Positions 9,160 through 18,209 of a stretch of DNA of 64,000 bases are shown here, piece after piece. The notes beneath the pieces are model-generated. The model was not told the origin of the DNA. It saw only the letters and a program-made list of their open reading frames with translations, and did not search any database. Numbering within the stretch: position 1 is the first letter of the stretch; every line of letters begins with the position of its first letter. Source of the stretch: a bacterium (GTDB lineage: Bacteria > Verrucomicrobiota > Verrucomicrobiia > Limisphaerales > UBA11358); the NCBI GenBank assembly GCA_021813325.1, contig JAKALA010000004.1, forward strand, positions 1-64,000. The letters run 5' to 3'. The translations under genes were made by a program, and so were the position numbers.

Positions 9160-9435
9160 GGTTCACCGCCTTCGCGACGTGATGCAGAATGGCTGCTCAT
9201 ATTACCCGTGCCAAAGCAAAAATCCGAGCTTCTCTGTCTTGGCGAGGTTCAAGCGTATCAAAAAGAGCCTCAACAGCGAACATGAAAATTATGTAAAACA
9301 GACCCAGAATAAGGTGGGGGTTTTGCTTCGGCCTGCGGTTCGGCGAATGGAAAAGTGAAGTTGCGTTTGCACAATGGAGCGTGATTCGCTTCATCGTGCA
9401 AACGCTTTTGTATCGGCTTCTAAATATCCACCGCC
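9160..9435 (-). promoter_or_regulatory. Intergenic region carrying the presumed cas operon promoter
   Basis: These 276 nt separate the integrase stop from cas3 on the same strand, so the cas promoter should lie here. The stretch just upstream of cas3 contains TAATAT (minus strand, about 9197-9202) as a possible -10, but no matching -35 was found. The only clear structure is the hairpin at 9363-9405. A 65-codon minus-strand ORF (9197-9394) has no recognisable features. Confidence 0.4.
9363..9405. terminator. Long hairpin after the integrase gene
   Basis: GCGTTTGCAC (9363-9372) pairs perfectly with GTGCAAACGC (9396-9405), and the inner bases extend the stem imperfectly. On the plus strand it is followed by TTTTGTAT. 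It lies 31 nt past the integrase stop, so it probably insulates cas transcription from the integrase. The T-run is on the plus side, so a bidirectional role or a protein-binding palindrome is also possible. Confidence 0.45.
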
Positions 9436-10857
9436 TTAATTCACCTGGTTGTCAGAAAACAGTGTGCTGACTGGCAGTATGGCTCGTTGGCGCGGGTCTG
9501 TATAATGATTTGCCGTCATCTGGATGGTGGTATGCCGCAGTTGCGCGCTGCCGGCGAAAATCCCGTTTTGTTTGACAATGGCATCGCCAAATAATTTCCG
9601 CAGTTCATGCACCTTCTTCCGAGCCGTAATGCCTTTTTCTTCAAGCCAATCCATCAGTGTCTTCCAGTGAGGTTCACAACGATAGAAAACATACCTGGTA
9701 TTTTTCCATTGTGTCTGGCTGGAAACGACAAATTCATTGGTCATGTCGGTGAGGCTCAATAATTCTTTCATTAACGCCGCATCAACATAAACAATCCCGC
9801 ACGAGTCATGCTTGGGCTGATGGTAGGCAGTTGATTCGATTCGGATGGAATTATCATCCTGTTGAAGCTGGTTACAGAGCAGCGTGTCCGCCTCGGCTCG
9901 CCGCAATCCCGCGCACAGGCAGAGAAGAAACAGCTTGTAGGCTTCAGAGTGTTCAGACCGGAGTTCTTCGCGCGCCGCCTTCAGGAGACCGGCGTAAGAT
10001 ATTCCTGGCGGGGCATGAAATTTCATCGAACCGTTCTTTTCAAATTTCAGCGGTTCAAACCAATAAACCTCCCGTTCTCCTTTCTGTCCGTCCCTGATTT
10101 TGAATTTGGGGACGACAATTGAAAAATTTGGTTGGTTGATGATGTTGGCGCTGAACAGACTTTTGCAATTTCGCAAAGCAGTATTAAACGAACGGCTCAC
10201 TTCCAGCCGACGTTTGGGATTGTTGTTGGCGCGCGACAGGTAAGCGATTTTCCAGTCCGCCGCCGCTGCCGGTGTAATAGTTCGTAGCGGCGTGGTTTCA
10301 ACCTTTTGCGCCCATGCCGCATATTTTCCGTGCCAGTGACAGTATTTGGCTTTGTCGTTTGCGAACCCTCGGATGTGCGCCGCCAGCGCCCGAAAATATA
10401 GCGCATATCGGTGGAAGGTTTTTGGTTTCAAGTTGCTGACACGCTCGACTTCCTTCAAGAATGCTCCCACGGTCGCTTCGCCATTAACGGCCACTGGAAT
10501 CGAGACGGGCAACGGCTGATTGAAACTTGCCAGGGTTGCATCCCACCCCTTGGCGACGAGCGAAAGATAAATGTCCCTCGCTTTGGTTGCGGCATCTTTC
10601 TTGTTCGCCGTGTCCAGATCAAAACTTCGGCGAATACCACGGTGTTTGATGCGAACTGACCATTCACCAGTTTTGCGGTGCTGGCCTTGATAAGAATAGG
10701 TCCGATGTTCAAGCCTCACTTTCCAGTATCCCACATGAGTTTTGGGGAAACGCTTTGGAAGTTTTATTCCCGAATCGGCCTGAGATTTGCCCACTAATTT
10801 CTTGGCCACTTCTTGGCCACTTTTTCTGTCTTCGACAGTAGCAATGAGTTGTTCCAT
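9436..10857 (-). CDS. Tyrosine recombinase / phage-type site-specific integrase
   Basis: The enzyme catalyses integration and excision of a mobile element by site-specific recombination. Catalytic residues can be picked out: R319 (GLRRAEAD), H417 and R420 (HELRK), H442 (LRHTT) and Y452 (HYTD). The N-terminal half holds an arm-type or SAM-like core-binding region with many basic residues. The length of 473 is normal for this class. Its start is only 93 bp from a truncated tRNA 3' end (10,951-10,995), the classic layout of int beside its attachment site. It reads in the same direction as the cas operon but is separated from it by a hairpin. Confidence 0.92.
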   Translation of the reverse strand: MEQLIATVEDRKSGQEVAKKLVGKSQADSGIKLPKRFPKTHVGYWKVRLEHRTYSYQGQHRKTGEWSVRIKHRGIRRSFDLDTANKKDAATKARDIYLSLVAKGWDATLASFNQPLPVSIPVAVNGEATVGAFLKEVERVSNLKPKTFHRYALYFRALAAHIRGFANDKAKYCHWHGKYAAWAQKVETTPLRTITPAAAADWKIAYLSRANNNPKRRLEVSRSFNTALRNCKSLFSANIINQPNFSIVVPKFKIRDGQKGEREVYWFEPLKFEKNGSMKFHAPPGISYAGLLKAAREELRSEHSEAYKLFLLCLCAGLRRAEADTLLCNQLQQDDNSIRIESTAYHQPKHDSCGIVYVDAALMKELLSLTDMTNEFVVSSQTQWKNTRYVFYRCEPHWKTLMDWLEEKGITARKKVHELRKLFGDAIVKQNGIFAGSAQLRHTTIQMTANHYTDPRQRAILPVSTLFSDNQVN

Positions 10858-10950
10858 AATACGAGTCTAATGCGCACATTGTTGATTTCACGTTAGTTAT
10901 GGCGACTTATTACGACTCGTCACTACTCTGGACAACTGCCTACCTAATTT

Positions 10951-10995
10951 CTCATAATCGCTTGGTCACAGGTTCAAATCCTGTTGGGCCCACCA
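10951..10995 (+). other. attR: 3' half of a CAT-anticodon tRNA (tRNA-Met/Ile2) at the end of the element
   Basis: The sequence matches a tRNA from the anticodon loop onward: CTCATAA (10,951-10,957, anticodon CAT), stem TCGCT, variable TGGTC, T-stem ACAGG, loop TTCAAAT, CCTGT, acceptor strand TGGGCCC, discriminator A and CCA. The bases to the left (AATTT) do not pair with TCGCT, and no D-arm or 5' acceptor (expected GGGCCCA) precedes it. It is therefore a 3' fragment, as left by an integrase that recombines in a tRNA anticodon loop. Since the fragment reads rightwards, the element lies to its left. A T-run follows at once. The non-GC anticodon stem argues against initiator tRNA. Confidence 0.85.
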
Positions 10996-11068
10996 TTTTT
11001 TCCAGAAGTTCCGCATACCTCCCCGGCAATTCAGCCAAAGCTCGCAGTTGCGCGGAGTGCCAGCCCAA

Positions 11069-11096
11069 TTTACACTGCCCCCATTCATTTTAATAA
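11069..11096 (+). promoter_or_regulatory. Possible promoter of metYXW
   Basis: TTTACA (11,069-11,074) and TAATAA (11,091-11,096) are spaced by 16 nt. The -10 ends only 3 nt before the metY ATG, so a transcript from it would be leaderless or nearly so. No riboswitch-like structure was recognised in the 104 nt upstream of metY. Confidence 0.3.
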
Positions 11097-11099
11097 AAC

Positions 11100-12395
11100 A
11101 TGACATCCAAGCATCTCGCCACGCAATCGTTGCATGCCGGTCAATCTCCCGACGGCGCCACGCTGTCCCGCGCCGTGCCGATTTACCAGACCACCTCCTA
11201 CGTGTTCAAGAGCACCGAACACGCCGCCAATCTGTTTGCGCTCAAGGAGTTTGGAAATATTTACACGCGCCTGATGAATCCCACCACCGACGTGCTGGAA
11301 CAACGCGTTGCGGCCATCGAAGGCGGCACCGGCGCGCTCGCTGTGGCTTCCGGGTCGTCCGCCATCACCTATGCCATTCTGGCCATTACCCGGCTGGGCG
11401 ACGAAATTGTTTCCGGCAACAACCTTTATGGCGGCACTTACCAGCTCTTCAACCACACCATGCCGAAACTGGGCCGCACGGTGAAGTTCGTCAATTCGCG
11501 TGATCCAGAGGCTTTCCGCCAGGCAATCACGCCGAAGACCCGGGCGATTTACGTAGAAACCATTGGCAACCCCAAGCTGGACGTGCCGGATTTTGAGGCC
11601 CTTTCCAAAATCGCCCACGAGAACGGCATCCCGCTCGTGGTGGACAATACCGTCGGCGTCGGCCTGGTTAAGCCCTTTGAGCACGGGGCGGATATCATTG
11701 TGACTTCGGCCACCAAATACATTGGCGGGCATGGCACCAGCATTGGCGGCGTCATCGTTGATTCCGGTAAATTCCAGTGGAACAACGGCAAATTCCCGGA
11801 ATTTACCGAACCCGATCCGAGTTATCACGGTCTGAAATATTGGGACGCGCTGGGCAACGTGCCTGGCATGGGCAATGTCGCTTTCATTTTGAAAATTCGC
11901 GTCACGTTACTGCGTGATACCGGCGCCTGCCTGAGTCCATTCAACGCGCACGAGTTGCTGCTGGGCTTGGAAACCCTGCCGTTGCGACAGAAACAACATT
12001 CCGCCAACGCCCTCGAAATAGCCCAATTTCTGAAAAATCATCCGCTGGTAAGCTGGGTCACTTATCCCGGCTTGCCGAGTGATCCCAGTTATGCCAATGC
12101 CGCGAAATATCTGAAGAACGGTTTTGGCGGCATCGTTGGCTTTGGCATCAAAGGCGGCCTCGAAGCGGGCAAAAAATTCATCAACTCCGTGAAGCTGTTT
12201 TCACATCTCGCGAACATTGGCGACGCCAAAAGCCTGGTCATTCATCCGGCTTCCACCACGCATCAGCAATTGACCCCGGAGCAACAGGAAACCACCGGCG
12301 TTAAGGCGGATTACATCCGCCTGTCAGTAGGGCTGGAAGACATTGCCGATATCAAAGCCGATATTGATCAGGCGTTGCGCGCGGCGGCTCAATAA
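11100..12395 (+). CDS. metY: O-acetylhomoserine sulfhydrylase
   Basis: This PLP enzyme makes homocysteine from O-acetylhomoserine and sulfide in the direct sulfhydrylation route of methionine synthesis. Family features: [19 protein letters not shown] near the N-terminus, IYTRLMNPT (about 54-62), the cofactor-binding lysine K206 in [11 protein letters not shown], and a C-terminal IRLSVGLED motif. The 431-residue length fits MetY rather than the shorter MetB/MetC. It is followed 1 nt later by metX, whose product is its substrate, which supports the assignment. Confidence 0.95.
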   Translation: MTSKHLATQSLHAGQSPDGATLSRAVPIYQTTSYVFKSTEHAANLFALKEFGNIYTRLMNPTTDVLEQRVAAIEGGTGALAVASGSSAITYAILAITRLGDEIVSGNNLYGGTYQLFNHTMPKLGRTVKFVNSRDPEAFRQAITPKTRAIYVETIGNPKLDVPDFEALSKIAHENGIPLVVDNTVGVGLVKPFEHGADIIVTSATKYIGGHGTSIGGVIVDSGKFQWNNGKFPEFTEPDPSYHGLKYWDALGNVPGMGNVAFILKIRVTLLRDTGACLSPFNAHELLLGLETLPLRQKQHSANALEIAQFLKNHPLVSWVTYPGLPSDPSYANAAKYLKNGFGGIVGFGIKGGLEAGKKFINSVKLFSHLANIGDAKSLVIHPASTTHQQLTPEQQETTGVKADYIRLSVGLEDIADIKADIDQALRAAAQ

Positions 12396-12396
12396 A

Positions 12397-13593
12397 ATGG
12401 CCGATCCGCAATCCAGCACCTTTCAGGGCGACCTGCAGGATCAGAAAGTGGCCGGTTACCAGTCCGTGCTGGGCGTCACGCACACCCAAATTGCAACCCT
12501 GCCCGGATTTTGCACGCAATCGGGCCATCAATTTGATCAGGTTGATGTCGCCTACCAGACGTTGGGCGCGCTTTCGCCGGCGCGGGACAATGCCATCCTG
12601 GTTTGTCACGGTCTTTCCGGCACGGCGCATGTCGCGGGAACCGATCCGCAAACCGGCCGGCCCGGCTGGTGGGATTATCACGTCGGTCCCGGGAAAGCCA
12701 TCGACACCGACAAGTTTTTTGTCATTGGCACCAACACGCTGGGTGGTTGCAACGGCACCACCGGCCCGAGCTCAATCGATCCGCGCACCGGCAAGCCTTA
12801 CGGCATGAGTTTCCCGCCGATCACCGTTCGGGACATGGCGACCGCGCAGGCCAAATTGATGGATCACCTCGGCATCGAAAAATTATTTGCCGTGGTCGGC
12901 GCCTCGATGGGCGGAATGCAGGCGTTGACCTGGGCGACCGAAATGCCCGAACGCGTGCGGGTCTGCGTTCCCATTGCCACCTGCACCGCCCATAATGCCA
13001 TGCAGATTGCGTTCAATGAAATTGGACGCCGAGCGATCATCACCGACCCGAATTGGAACAGCGGCAATTACTCGGAAAACTCGCTGCCCGCGCACGGACT
13101 GGCCGTGGCGCGCATGGTCGGACACGTCACTTACCTGAGCGAAGTGGCCATGGCCAAAAAATTCGGGCGCCGCCGGCAACCCATTGCCGAAGATCCGGAC
13201 CAGTTTTCCGTCGAAAGTTATTTGCACCATCAGGGAGAGGCTTTCGTCAAACGATTTGATCCCAATTCCTACCTTTACCTGACCCGGGCCATTGATGCCT
13301 TTGATTTGTTTCAAAACGCCGCGCCGGAAGAAGTCTTGCGCCGCGTGCATTCGCGTTTTCTGGTGGTGTCCTTTTCCTCGGACTGGTTGTATCCGCCGGT
13401 CCAATCGCGCGAACTGGTCCGGCTCTTGAAACGCTCCGGCATTGCCGCCACCTATATCAATCTGGAAGCCGATTACGGACACGATTCCTTCCTGATCCAC
13501 AACCCGCCGTTCGCCAACGTGCTCAAGCATTTTCTGGCCGGCGAATACGCGCCGAATCATGAGCCGCGGCTCGCCCACCTTGCCCCGGCTTGA
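12397..13593 (+). CDS. metX: Homoserine O-acetyltransferase
   Basis: MetX activates homoserine with acetyl-CoA. It is an alpha/beta hydrolase with the nucleophile S170 in VVGASMGGMQAL, the oxyanion region ILVCHGLSGTAH, and the late Asp/His pair (SSDWLYPP; YGHDSFL). The ATG at 12,397 was chosen over an upstream in-frame start because it follows the metY stop by 1 nt and gives 398 residues, close to the family norm. metY, metX and metW form one rightward operon. Whether it uses acetyl- or succinyl-CoA cannot be settled by eye, but MetY next door favours acetyl. Confidence 0.93.
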   Translation: MADPQSSTFQGDLQDQKVAGYQSVLGVTHTQIATLPGFCTQSGHQFDQVDVAYQTLGALSPARDNAILVCHGLSGTAHVAGTDPQTGRPGWWDYHVGPGKAIDTDKFFVIGTNTLGGCNGTTGPSSIDPRTGKPYGMSFPPITVRDMATAQAKLMDHLGIEKLFAVVGASMGGMQALTWATEMPERVRVCVPIATCTAHNAMQIAFNEIGRRAIITDPNWNSGNYSENSLPAHGLAVARMVGHVTYLSEVAMAKKFGRRRQPIAEDPDQFSVESYLHHQGEAFVKRFDPNSYLYLTRAIDAFDLFQNAAPEEVLRRVHSRFLVVSFSSDWLYPPVQSRELVRLLKRSGIAATYINLEADYGHDSFLIHNPPFANVLKHFLAGEYAPNHEPRLAHLAPA

Positions 13594-13599
13594 CGCATC

Positions 13600-14211
13600 A
13601 TGAACCCCGGCGTTTACGAAACCGTGGCCCAGTGGATTCCCGAAAAATCCCGCGTGCTGGACTTGGGCACCGGCGACGGCACATTTCTGGAGCGCCTCAT
13701 TCAAACCCGGCATGTCACCGGCGAGGGCGTGGAGAAAGACGCTGAACTGGTGGGGCGCTGCGTGCAACGCGGTCTGGTGGTGCATCAGGGCGACATTGCC
13801 GAAGGGCTGGATCAACACGCCGATGGCACCTTTGATTTTGTGCTGCTGCTGGGAACGTTTCAGGAGTTGATTCAACCGGCGGAAATCATCCACGAAGCCT
13901 TCCGGGTCGGCCGGCAGGTGGTGATCGCTTTTGACAATTTCGCGCATTACCGGGTGCGATTGCAGATTTTGATTAAAGGGCGCACGCCGATCACGCCCTC
14001 GCTTCCTGCCCAGTGGTATCGCACGCGCAACCTGCATTTTCTGTCCGTGGCCGATTTCGAAAGCTTTTGCCAGGAATCCGGCATTCGGGAAACCCGCCGC
14101 GCTTTCTTCAACATCCGCGGAGCCATTCATTTTTTTCCAAATCTGCGCGCCGAAGCCGCCGTCAGCCTGCTGCAAGCGGATTCGCAGCAAACCTTGCGCA
14201 AACCGGCTTAA
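13600..14211 (+). CDS. metW: MetW-like methyltransferase-fold protein
   Basis: MetW is a partner of MetX and is often required for its function. The protein has 203 residues and a class I SAM-binding motif, VLDLGTGDGTFL (about 20-31). The MetW pattern continues with GEGVEKD and, further on, FDFVLLLGTFQEL, then VVIAFDNFAHYRVR. It starts 7 nt after metX. The gene ends 28 nt from the convergent Nudix gene. The three-gene met cluster gives strong context. Confidence 0.9.
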   Translation: MNPGVYETVAQWIPEKSRVLDLGTGDGTFLERLIQTRHVTGEGVEKDAELVGRCVQRGLVVHQGDIAEGLDQHADGTFDFVLLLGTFQELIQPAEIIHEAFRVGRQVVIAFDNFAHYRVRLQILIKGRTPITPSLPAQWYRTRNLHFLSVADFESFCQESGIRETRRAFFNIRGAIHFFPNLRAEAAVSLLQADSQQTLRKPA

Positions 14212-14239
14212 ACGTGCCGGGCCAACTGGAACTCATCCG

Positions 14240-14653
14240 TCACCACTCCGGAAAATCAAATCCCTGCAGGCGTTCCAGCAACCGGGCATCAGCGGCGGGA
14301 AATTCATACCGGCCCAACCCGGCGCGGTTCACCCACTGAACGGCCGCGCAATCCAGGGCCTGGGGTTCCCCGGTCAGCAGACGGCAGATAAAGAACTTCA
14401 GATGCACGGATTTTTCGGGATAGTCGTGGGTGATTTCTTCGAACCGCTCGCCAACGGAAATTTCCACCCCCAACTCCTCCATGATTTCACGCGCGAGGCA
14501 TTGCTCAAAGGTTTCCTGCGGCTCACGCTTGCCTCCGGGAAATTCCCACAGACCGCCGAGGTGCGCATGGGCGTGTCGCTGGGTGATCAAAAGCTTTCCG
14601 CCGCGAAAGATCAACGCGGCGGAGACCTCGATAATCTTTTTAGCGGCCGACAC
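14240..14653 (-). CDS. Nudix hydrolase, MutT-like (8-oxo-dGTP diphosphatase type)
   Basis: The Nudix box is complete: G-x5-E-x7-REIMEELGV within GGKREPQETF...REIMEELGV. Such enzymes hydrolyse oxidised nucleotides such as 8-oxo-dGTP; the EVSAALIF start and the WEFPGGK context fit MutT. A GTG at 14,653 (VSAAKKIIEV) was chosen as start. It gives 137 residues and overlaps the 3' end of ugd by 14 nt; a longer reading from 14,710 would bury 70 nt in ugd. It is the last gene of the leftward ugd group. Confidence 0.82.
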   Translation of the reverse strand: MSAAKKIIEVSAALIFRGGKLLITQRHAHAHLGGLWEFPGGKREPQETFEQCLAREIMEELGVEISVGERFEEITHDYPEKSVHLKFFICRLLTGEPQALDCAAVQWVNRAGLGRYEFPAADARLLERLQGFDFPEW

Positions 14654-15929
14654 TCTTGTAAATCCAGCCAAGTTTTTCCATTTCCGCCGGATCGAACAGA
14701 TTGCGTCCATCGAAGAAAATGGGCGCGGTCATGATTTTCTTGGCGCGGGCAAGATCGATTTGCTTGAACTCATCCCATTCCGTGGCGATGACCAGCGCGT
14801 CGCAGCCTTCGGCCACGGCATTCATGTCAGCCACAAAGGTGGCGTTGGGGAGCAGCGGCCTGGCTTTTTCCATGGCTTTCGGATCATACACGCGCAAGGC
14901 CGCGCCGTCTTTGGCGAGACGCAGGCACAGGTCAATGGCCGGGGAGGAGCGGACGTCATCGGTGTTCTGCTTGAAAGCCAAACCCAGCACGCCGATTTTC
15001 TTGTCCTTCAACACCCAGAGCGTATCGGTGATCTTTTTGACAAAGCGCTCCATCTGGTCGGCATTGATGCGCTGGACTTCCTTGAGCAGCTTGAAGTCAT
15101 AGCCGATTTGCTCGGCAATCTTGATGAACGCGCTGAGGTCTTTGGGAAAACAACTGCCGCCGAACCCAATGCCGGCATTCAGGAAGCGGCGGCCAATGCG
15201 TTCGTCCAACCCGATGCCGTTGGCCACTTCCTGCACGTTGGCGCCAGCCGCCTCGCAGACGTTGGCAATGGCGTTGATGTAGGAAATCTTGAGGGCCAGA
15301 AACGAATTGGCCGCGTGTTTGATCAATTCGGCGGAATTGATGTCGGTGACGATGATGGGGGCGTTGAAGGGAGCGTAAACCTCGCGCATGGCGGCCGCCG
15401 GACGCGGCGAGGCCACACCAACCACCACGCGATCCGGCTTCATCAAATCGCCCACGGCAAAGCCTTCGCGCAGAAATTCCGGGTTGCTGACGACGTCGAA
15501 CTCAACCTTGGAGGTGCAATACCGTTTGATGGTCTCGGCCACTTTTTCCCCGGTTTTCACCGGCACGGTGCTCTTATCAACGATAATTTTGTAGCTGGTC
15601 AAGGCCGCGGCGATGTCCCGCGCCACGCGCTCGATATAACTCAGATCCACCGAACCATCCACCTGGGGCGGGGTCGGCACGGCAATGAAAACCACATCTG
15701 AATTCTGAACGCCTTCGGCAGTGCTGGAGGTGAACTTGAGCCGGCCGGCCGCCACGTTCTTCTGGACCAGATCTTCCAGACCAGGCTCGTAGATCGGAAT
15801 CCCACCCGCCTGCAACATTTTCACCTTGTTCGCATCATTATCGACACAGATCACCTGGTGCCCCACCTCGGCAAAACAGGTTCCGGTAACCAACCCGACG
15901 TAGCCGGTGCCAATAATGGAGAGTTGCAT
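14640..15929 (-). CDS. ugd: UDP-glucose 6-dehydrogenase
   Basis: It oxidises UDP-glucose to UDP-glucuronate using two NAD+, supplying exopolysaccharide synthesis. It has an N-terminal Rossmann motif IGTGYVGLVTG, K204 in ELIKHAANSFLALK, and the catalytic C260 in GFGGSCFPKD. The ATG at 15,929 gives 429 residues starting exactly at the Rossmann strand; an upstream ATG at 15,965 would overlap the previous gene. It starts 10 nt after the TPR-protein stop and is probably cotranscribed with it. Confidence 0.93.
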   Translation of the reverse strand: MQLSIIGTGYVGLVTGTCFAEVGHQVICVDNDANKVKMLQAGGIPIYEPGLEDLVQKNVAAGRLKFTSSTAEGVQNSDVVFIAVPTPPQVDGSVDLSYIERVARDIAAALTSYKIIVDKSTVPVKTGEKVAETIKRYCTSKVEFDVVSNPEFLREGFAVGDLMKPDRVVVGVASPRPAAAMREVYAPFNAPIIVTDINSAELIKHAANSFLALKISYINAIANVCEAAGANVQEVANGIGLDERIGRRFLNAGIGFGGSCFPKDLSAFIKIAEQIGYDFKLLKEVQRINADQMERFVKKITDTLWVLKDKKIGVLGLAFKQNTDDVRSSPAIDLCLRLAKDGAALRVYDPKAMEKARPLLPNATFVADMNAVAEGCDALVIATEWDEFKQIDLARAKKIMTAPIFFDGRNLFDPAEMEKLGWIYKSVGR

Positions 15930-15939
15930 TCGGTTCAGC

Positions 15940-16638
15940 CTATGATTTGGCGGCGGATTTGGCATCCGCCTTTTCGAGCGGTTTGGCCACGGCCAGCTTT
16001 GCCTGGATTATTGAAATGCGTTGCGCGGCTTCCGAAGCCAGCGAAGCGGCCATCGGCGACTGCACCACTTGCTGGTAAGAACTCAGCGCCCCGTTCAATT
16101 TGCCCTGGAGTTCCAAAACCCGGCCCTGGGAAAACTCGGCCAGGGTGGCTTCCGGCGAATTCTTGTTGCTGTCGGCGACTTTGCGATAGGCGGCCAGAGC
16201 GTCGTCCAGCTTGCCCTGGGCTTCCAAGCTGGCGGCCACCCCGGATTGTGCCTGCATGGTCAGCGAGCTGCCGCTGTGTTTGGCCAGAAAATCCTGAAAT
16301 TGTTTCAACGCATCCGCGTATTTGCCGTCGCTGAACAAAATCGTGGCGGCTTGGAGCTGGGCGCGCTGGCCGGAAATCGTGCCCGGATAATCATCGGCGA
16401 TCTTCAGGTAACCCGCGACCACTTGCTCGGCCGGAATTTTGGCGGGCTGATTGAACTGAAATTCGGTGTAGGCCAGGCCGGCCGCCGTTTCAGCCGAATC
16501 GTGCTGGGTGGCAACATAAAACCATACCACCCAGGCCACCACCGCCATCACTGCGCCGATAATCAGGCGTTTTTTGTTGGCGTCATACCATGACCAAAAC
16601 TTTAAAAGCAACTCTGCTGATGCGTCTTTTGTTTCCAT
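15940..16638 (-). CDS. TPR-repeat inner-membrane protein (YfgM/tetratricopeptide type)
   Basis: The 232-residue protein has a short cytoplasmic N-terminus, one transmembrane helix (about 24-45, GAVMAVVAWVVWFYV), then a periplasmic helical part with TPR-like pairs (YAEALKQF-type: GKYADALKQFQDF, GKLDDALAAYRKV, GKLNGALSSYQQV). This layout resembles YfgM, which associates with the SecYEG translocon. The ATG at 16,638 (METKDAS) removes a 19-residue leader with no features. Function is inferred from fold only. Confidence 0.75.
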   Translation of the reverse strand: METKDASAELLLKFWSWYDANKKRLIIGAVMAVVAWVVWFYVATQHDSAETAAGLAYTEFQFNQPAKIPAEQVVAGYLKIADDYPGTISGQRAQLQAATILFSDGKYADALKQFQDFLAKHSGSSLTMQAQSGVAASLEAQGKLDDALAAYRKVADSNKNSPEATLAEFSQGRVLELQGKLNGALSSYQQVVQSPMAASLASEAAQRISIIQAKLAVAKPLEKADAKSAAKS

Positions 16639-16862
16639 ATTGGGCGGGGATTTTTTCCTTCCTGCCGACGAAAGGCAAGCCGAAATCCTGGCCAAAAGCC
16701 GCCAAACAGGCTCGACAAGCTCGGAAATGGAAAATTACAGTCGTCCGCATGAAAGCATTCGGCCCCCCGCCAAGCCGCTGGCTGGATGGCAATGGGCCGC
16801 AGTCAGTCTTGGAACCCAAGGATCGCTGGCAGAAGCAATAACTGTCCGCAGATATGAAAAAT

Positions 16863-18149
16863 TCACGCCTTCCAGACCTTGCCCGGTTCCACCTTGAATC
16901 CCGCCATGACGTTTCGGGTATCAATGATTAAACCACTCCAATTCGCCAGTTGTCGGAAGTTCACCGCTTGATGGGCTGTGGCAATGATCACGGCATCGAA
17001 AACGGCCAGGTTCTGGCGGCTCCATTTGATGGATTTCATTCCCGCCCAGTGGGAATGTTCGCGGGTGGGTTTGATGACCGGCACGTGCGGATCATGATAC
17101 GCCACGGTGGCTCCGCGGGCTTGGAGCGAATCCAACAGGTGATAACTGGGCGACTCACGATCGTCGTCCACGTTGGCTTTGTAGGCCAAGCCCAGCACCA
17201 GCACGCGCGCCCGGCGCAGAGCTTTGTTTTGGGCTTTCAACGCTTGCGCGGCCCGCGCCACGACCCGTTGCGGCATGGCCCGATTAATTTCGCCGGCCAG
17301 TTCCACAAAACGCGTTTCCACCCCGGCCTGGCGCGCTTTCCACGCGAGATAAAACGGATCAATCGGAATGCAATGGCCGCCCAAGCCCGGACCGGGATAA
17401 AACGGCATGAACCCAAACGGCTTTGTCCGCGCCGCCGCGATCACGTCCCAGATATCAATGTCCAGCGCGGCATAAACCCCCTTGAGTTCGTTGACGAGCG
17501 CGATGTTGACCCCGCGGAAAACATTTTCCAGCAGCTTGGCCGCTTCCGCCGTCCGACAGTTGGCGACCGGAACCAGACGACGAATGGCCCGGCGGTAAAC
17601 TCTTTTCGCCGCCTCCAAACAGGCGGGCGTATAACCGCCAACCACTTTGGGAATTTCGGCAACGCGGCTTTGCGGATTGCCGGGATCTTCGCGTTCAGGG
17701 GAAAAGGCGAGGTGAAAATCAGCTCCAGCTTTCAGACCAGAACCGCGCTCCAAAACGGATCGCAGTTCATTTTCCGTGGTGCCGGGATAGGTGGTGGATT
17801 CGAGCACCACCAGTTGCCCTTTTTGCAGATGGGGCGCGACGCTTTTGCCCGTTTTTAGAACGAAGGAAAGATCGGGCGCGCGGTTCCGTTTAAGGGGCGT
17901 GGGGACGCATACAAGCACCGCCTCGACCGATCGGATTTCTCCGAAATCGGTGGTGGCGGCAAATTGGCCGCTCTGAACAAATCTTTTGATTTCGCCGGCG
18001 GAAATATGCTTGATGTAGCTGCGGCCGGAATTCAGCGCCGAAACTTTCCCGGCATCGACATCCAATCCCAGCACATGAATGCCGCTGCGTGCAAATTGCA
18101 AACACAGCGGCAAACCAACATAACCAAGGCCTATAACCGCGATTTTCAT
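16863..18149 (-). CDS. Nucleotide-sugar dehydrogenase (UDP-N-acetylhexosamine dehydrogenase type)
   Basis: A second UDP-sugar dehydrogenase of the WbpA/WecC branch: Rossmann VIGLGYVGLPLC, ESTTYPGTT, PEREDPG, and the catalytic C260 in GLGGHCIPIDPFYL. GGHC rather than GGSC, and the IPIDP motif, separate it from the Ugd at 14.6 kb and point to UDP-GlcNAc or UDP-ManNAc oxidation. The start at 18,149 begins at the Rossmann strand and gives 428 residues. Its product would feed a surface polysaccharide. The exact substrate is not decided by sequence alone. Confidence 0.87.
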   Translation of the reverse strand: MKIAVIGLGYVGLPLCLQFARSGIHVLGLDVDAGKVSALNSGRSYIKHISAGEIKRFVQSGQFAATTDFGEIRSVEAVLVCVPTPLKRNRAPDLSFVLKTGKSVAPHLQKGQLVVLESTTYPGTTENELRSVLERGSGLKAGADFHLAFSPEREDPGNPQSRVAEIPKVVGGYTPACLEAAKRVYRRAIRRLVPVANCRTAEAAKLLENVFRGVNIALVNELKGVYAALDIDIWDVIAAARTKPFGFMPFYPGPGLGGHCIPIDPFYLAWKARQAGVETRFVELAGEINRAMPQRVVARAAQALKAQNKALRRARVLVLGLAYKANVDDDRESPSYHLLDSLQARGATVAYHDPHVPVIKPTREHSHWAGMKSIKWSRQNLAVFDAVIIATAHQAVNFRQLANWSGLIIDTRNVMAGFKVEPGKVWKA

Positions 18150-18209
18150 GCCGTTCGCGCCAGCTTGCACCAACCGCGAGCGCGGCAAAAGCGTTTTCGC
18201 TGCGGGCGT

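Noticed and set aside
9197-9394. 65-codon minus-strand ORF between cas3 and the integrase
   Set aside because: It overlaps the hairpin at 9,363-9,405, lacks a ribosome site and shows no recognisable domain; a short hydrophobic stretch alone is not enough.
10996-11099. Possible SAM riboswitch before metY
   Set aside because: The 104-nt gap contains no convincing multi-stem fold or terminator; only a weak promoter-like pair was seen.
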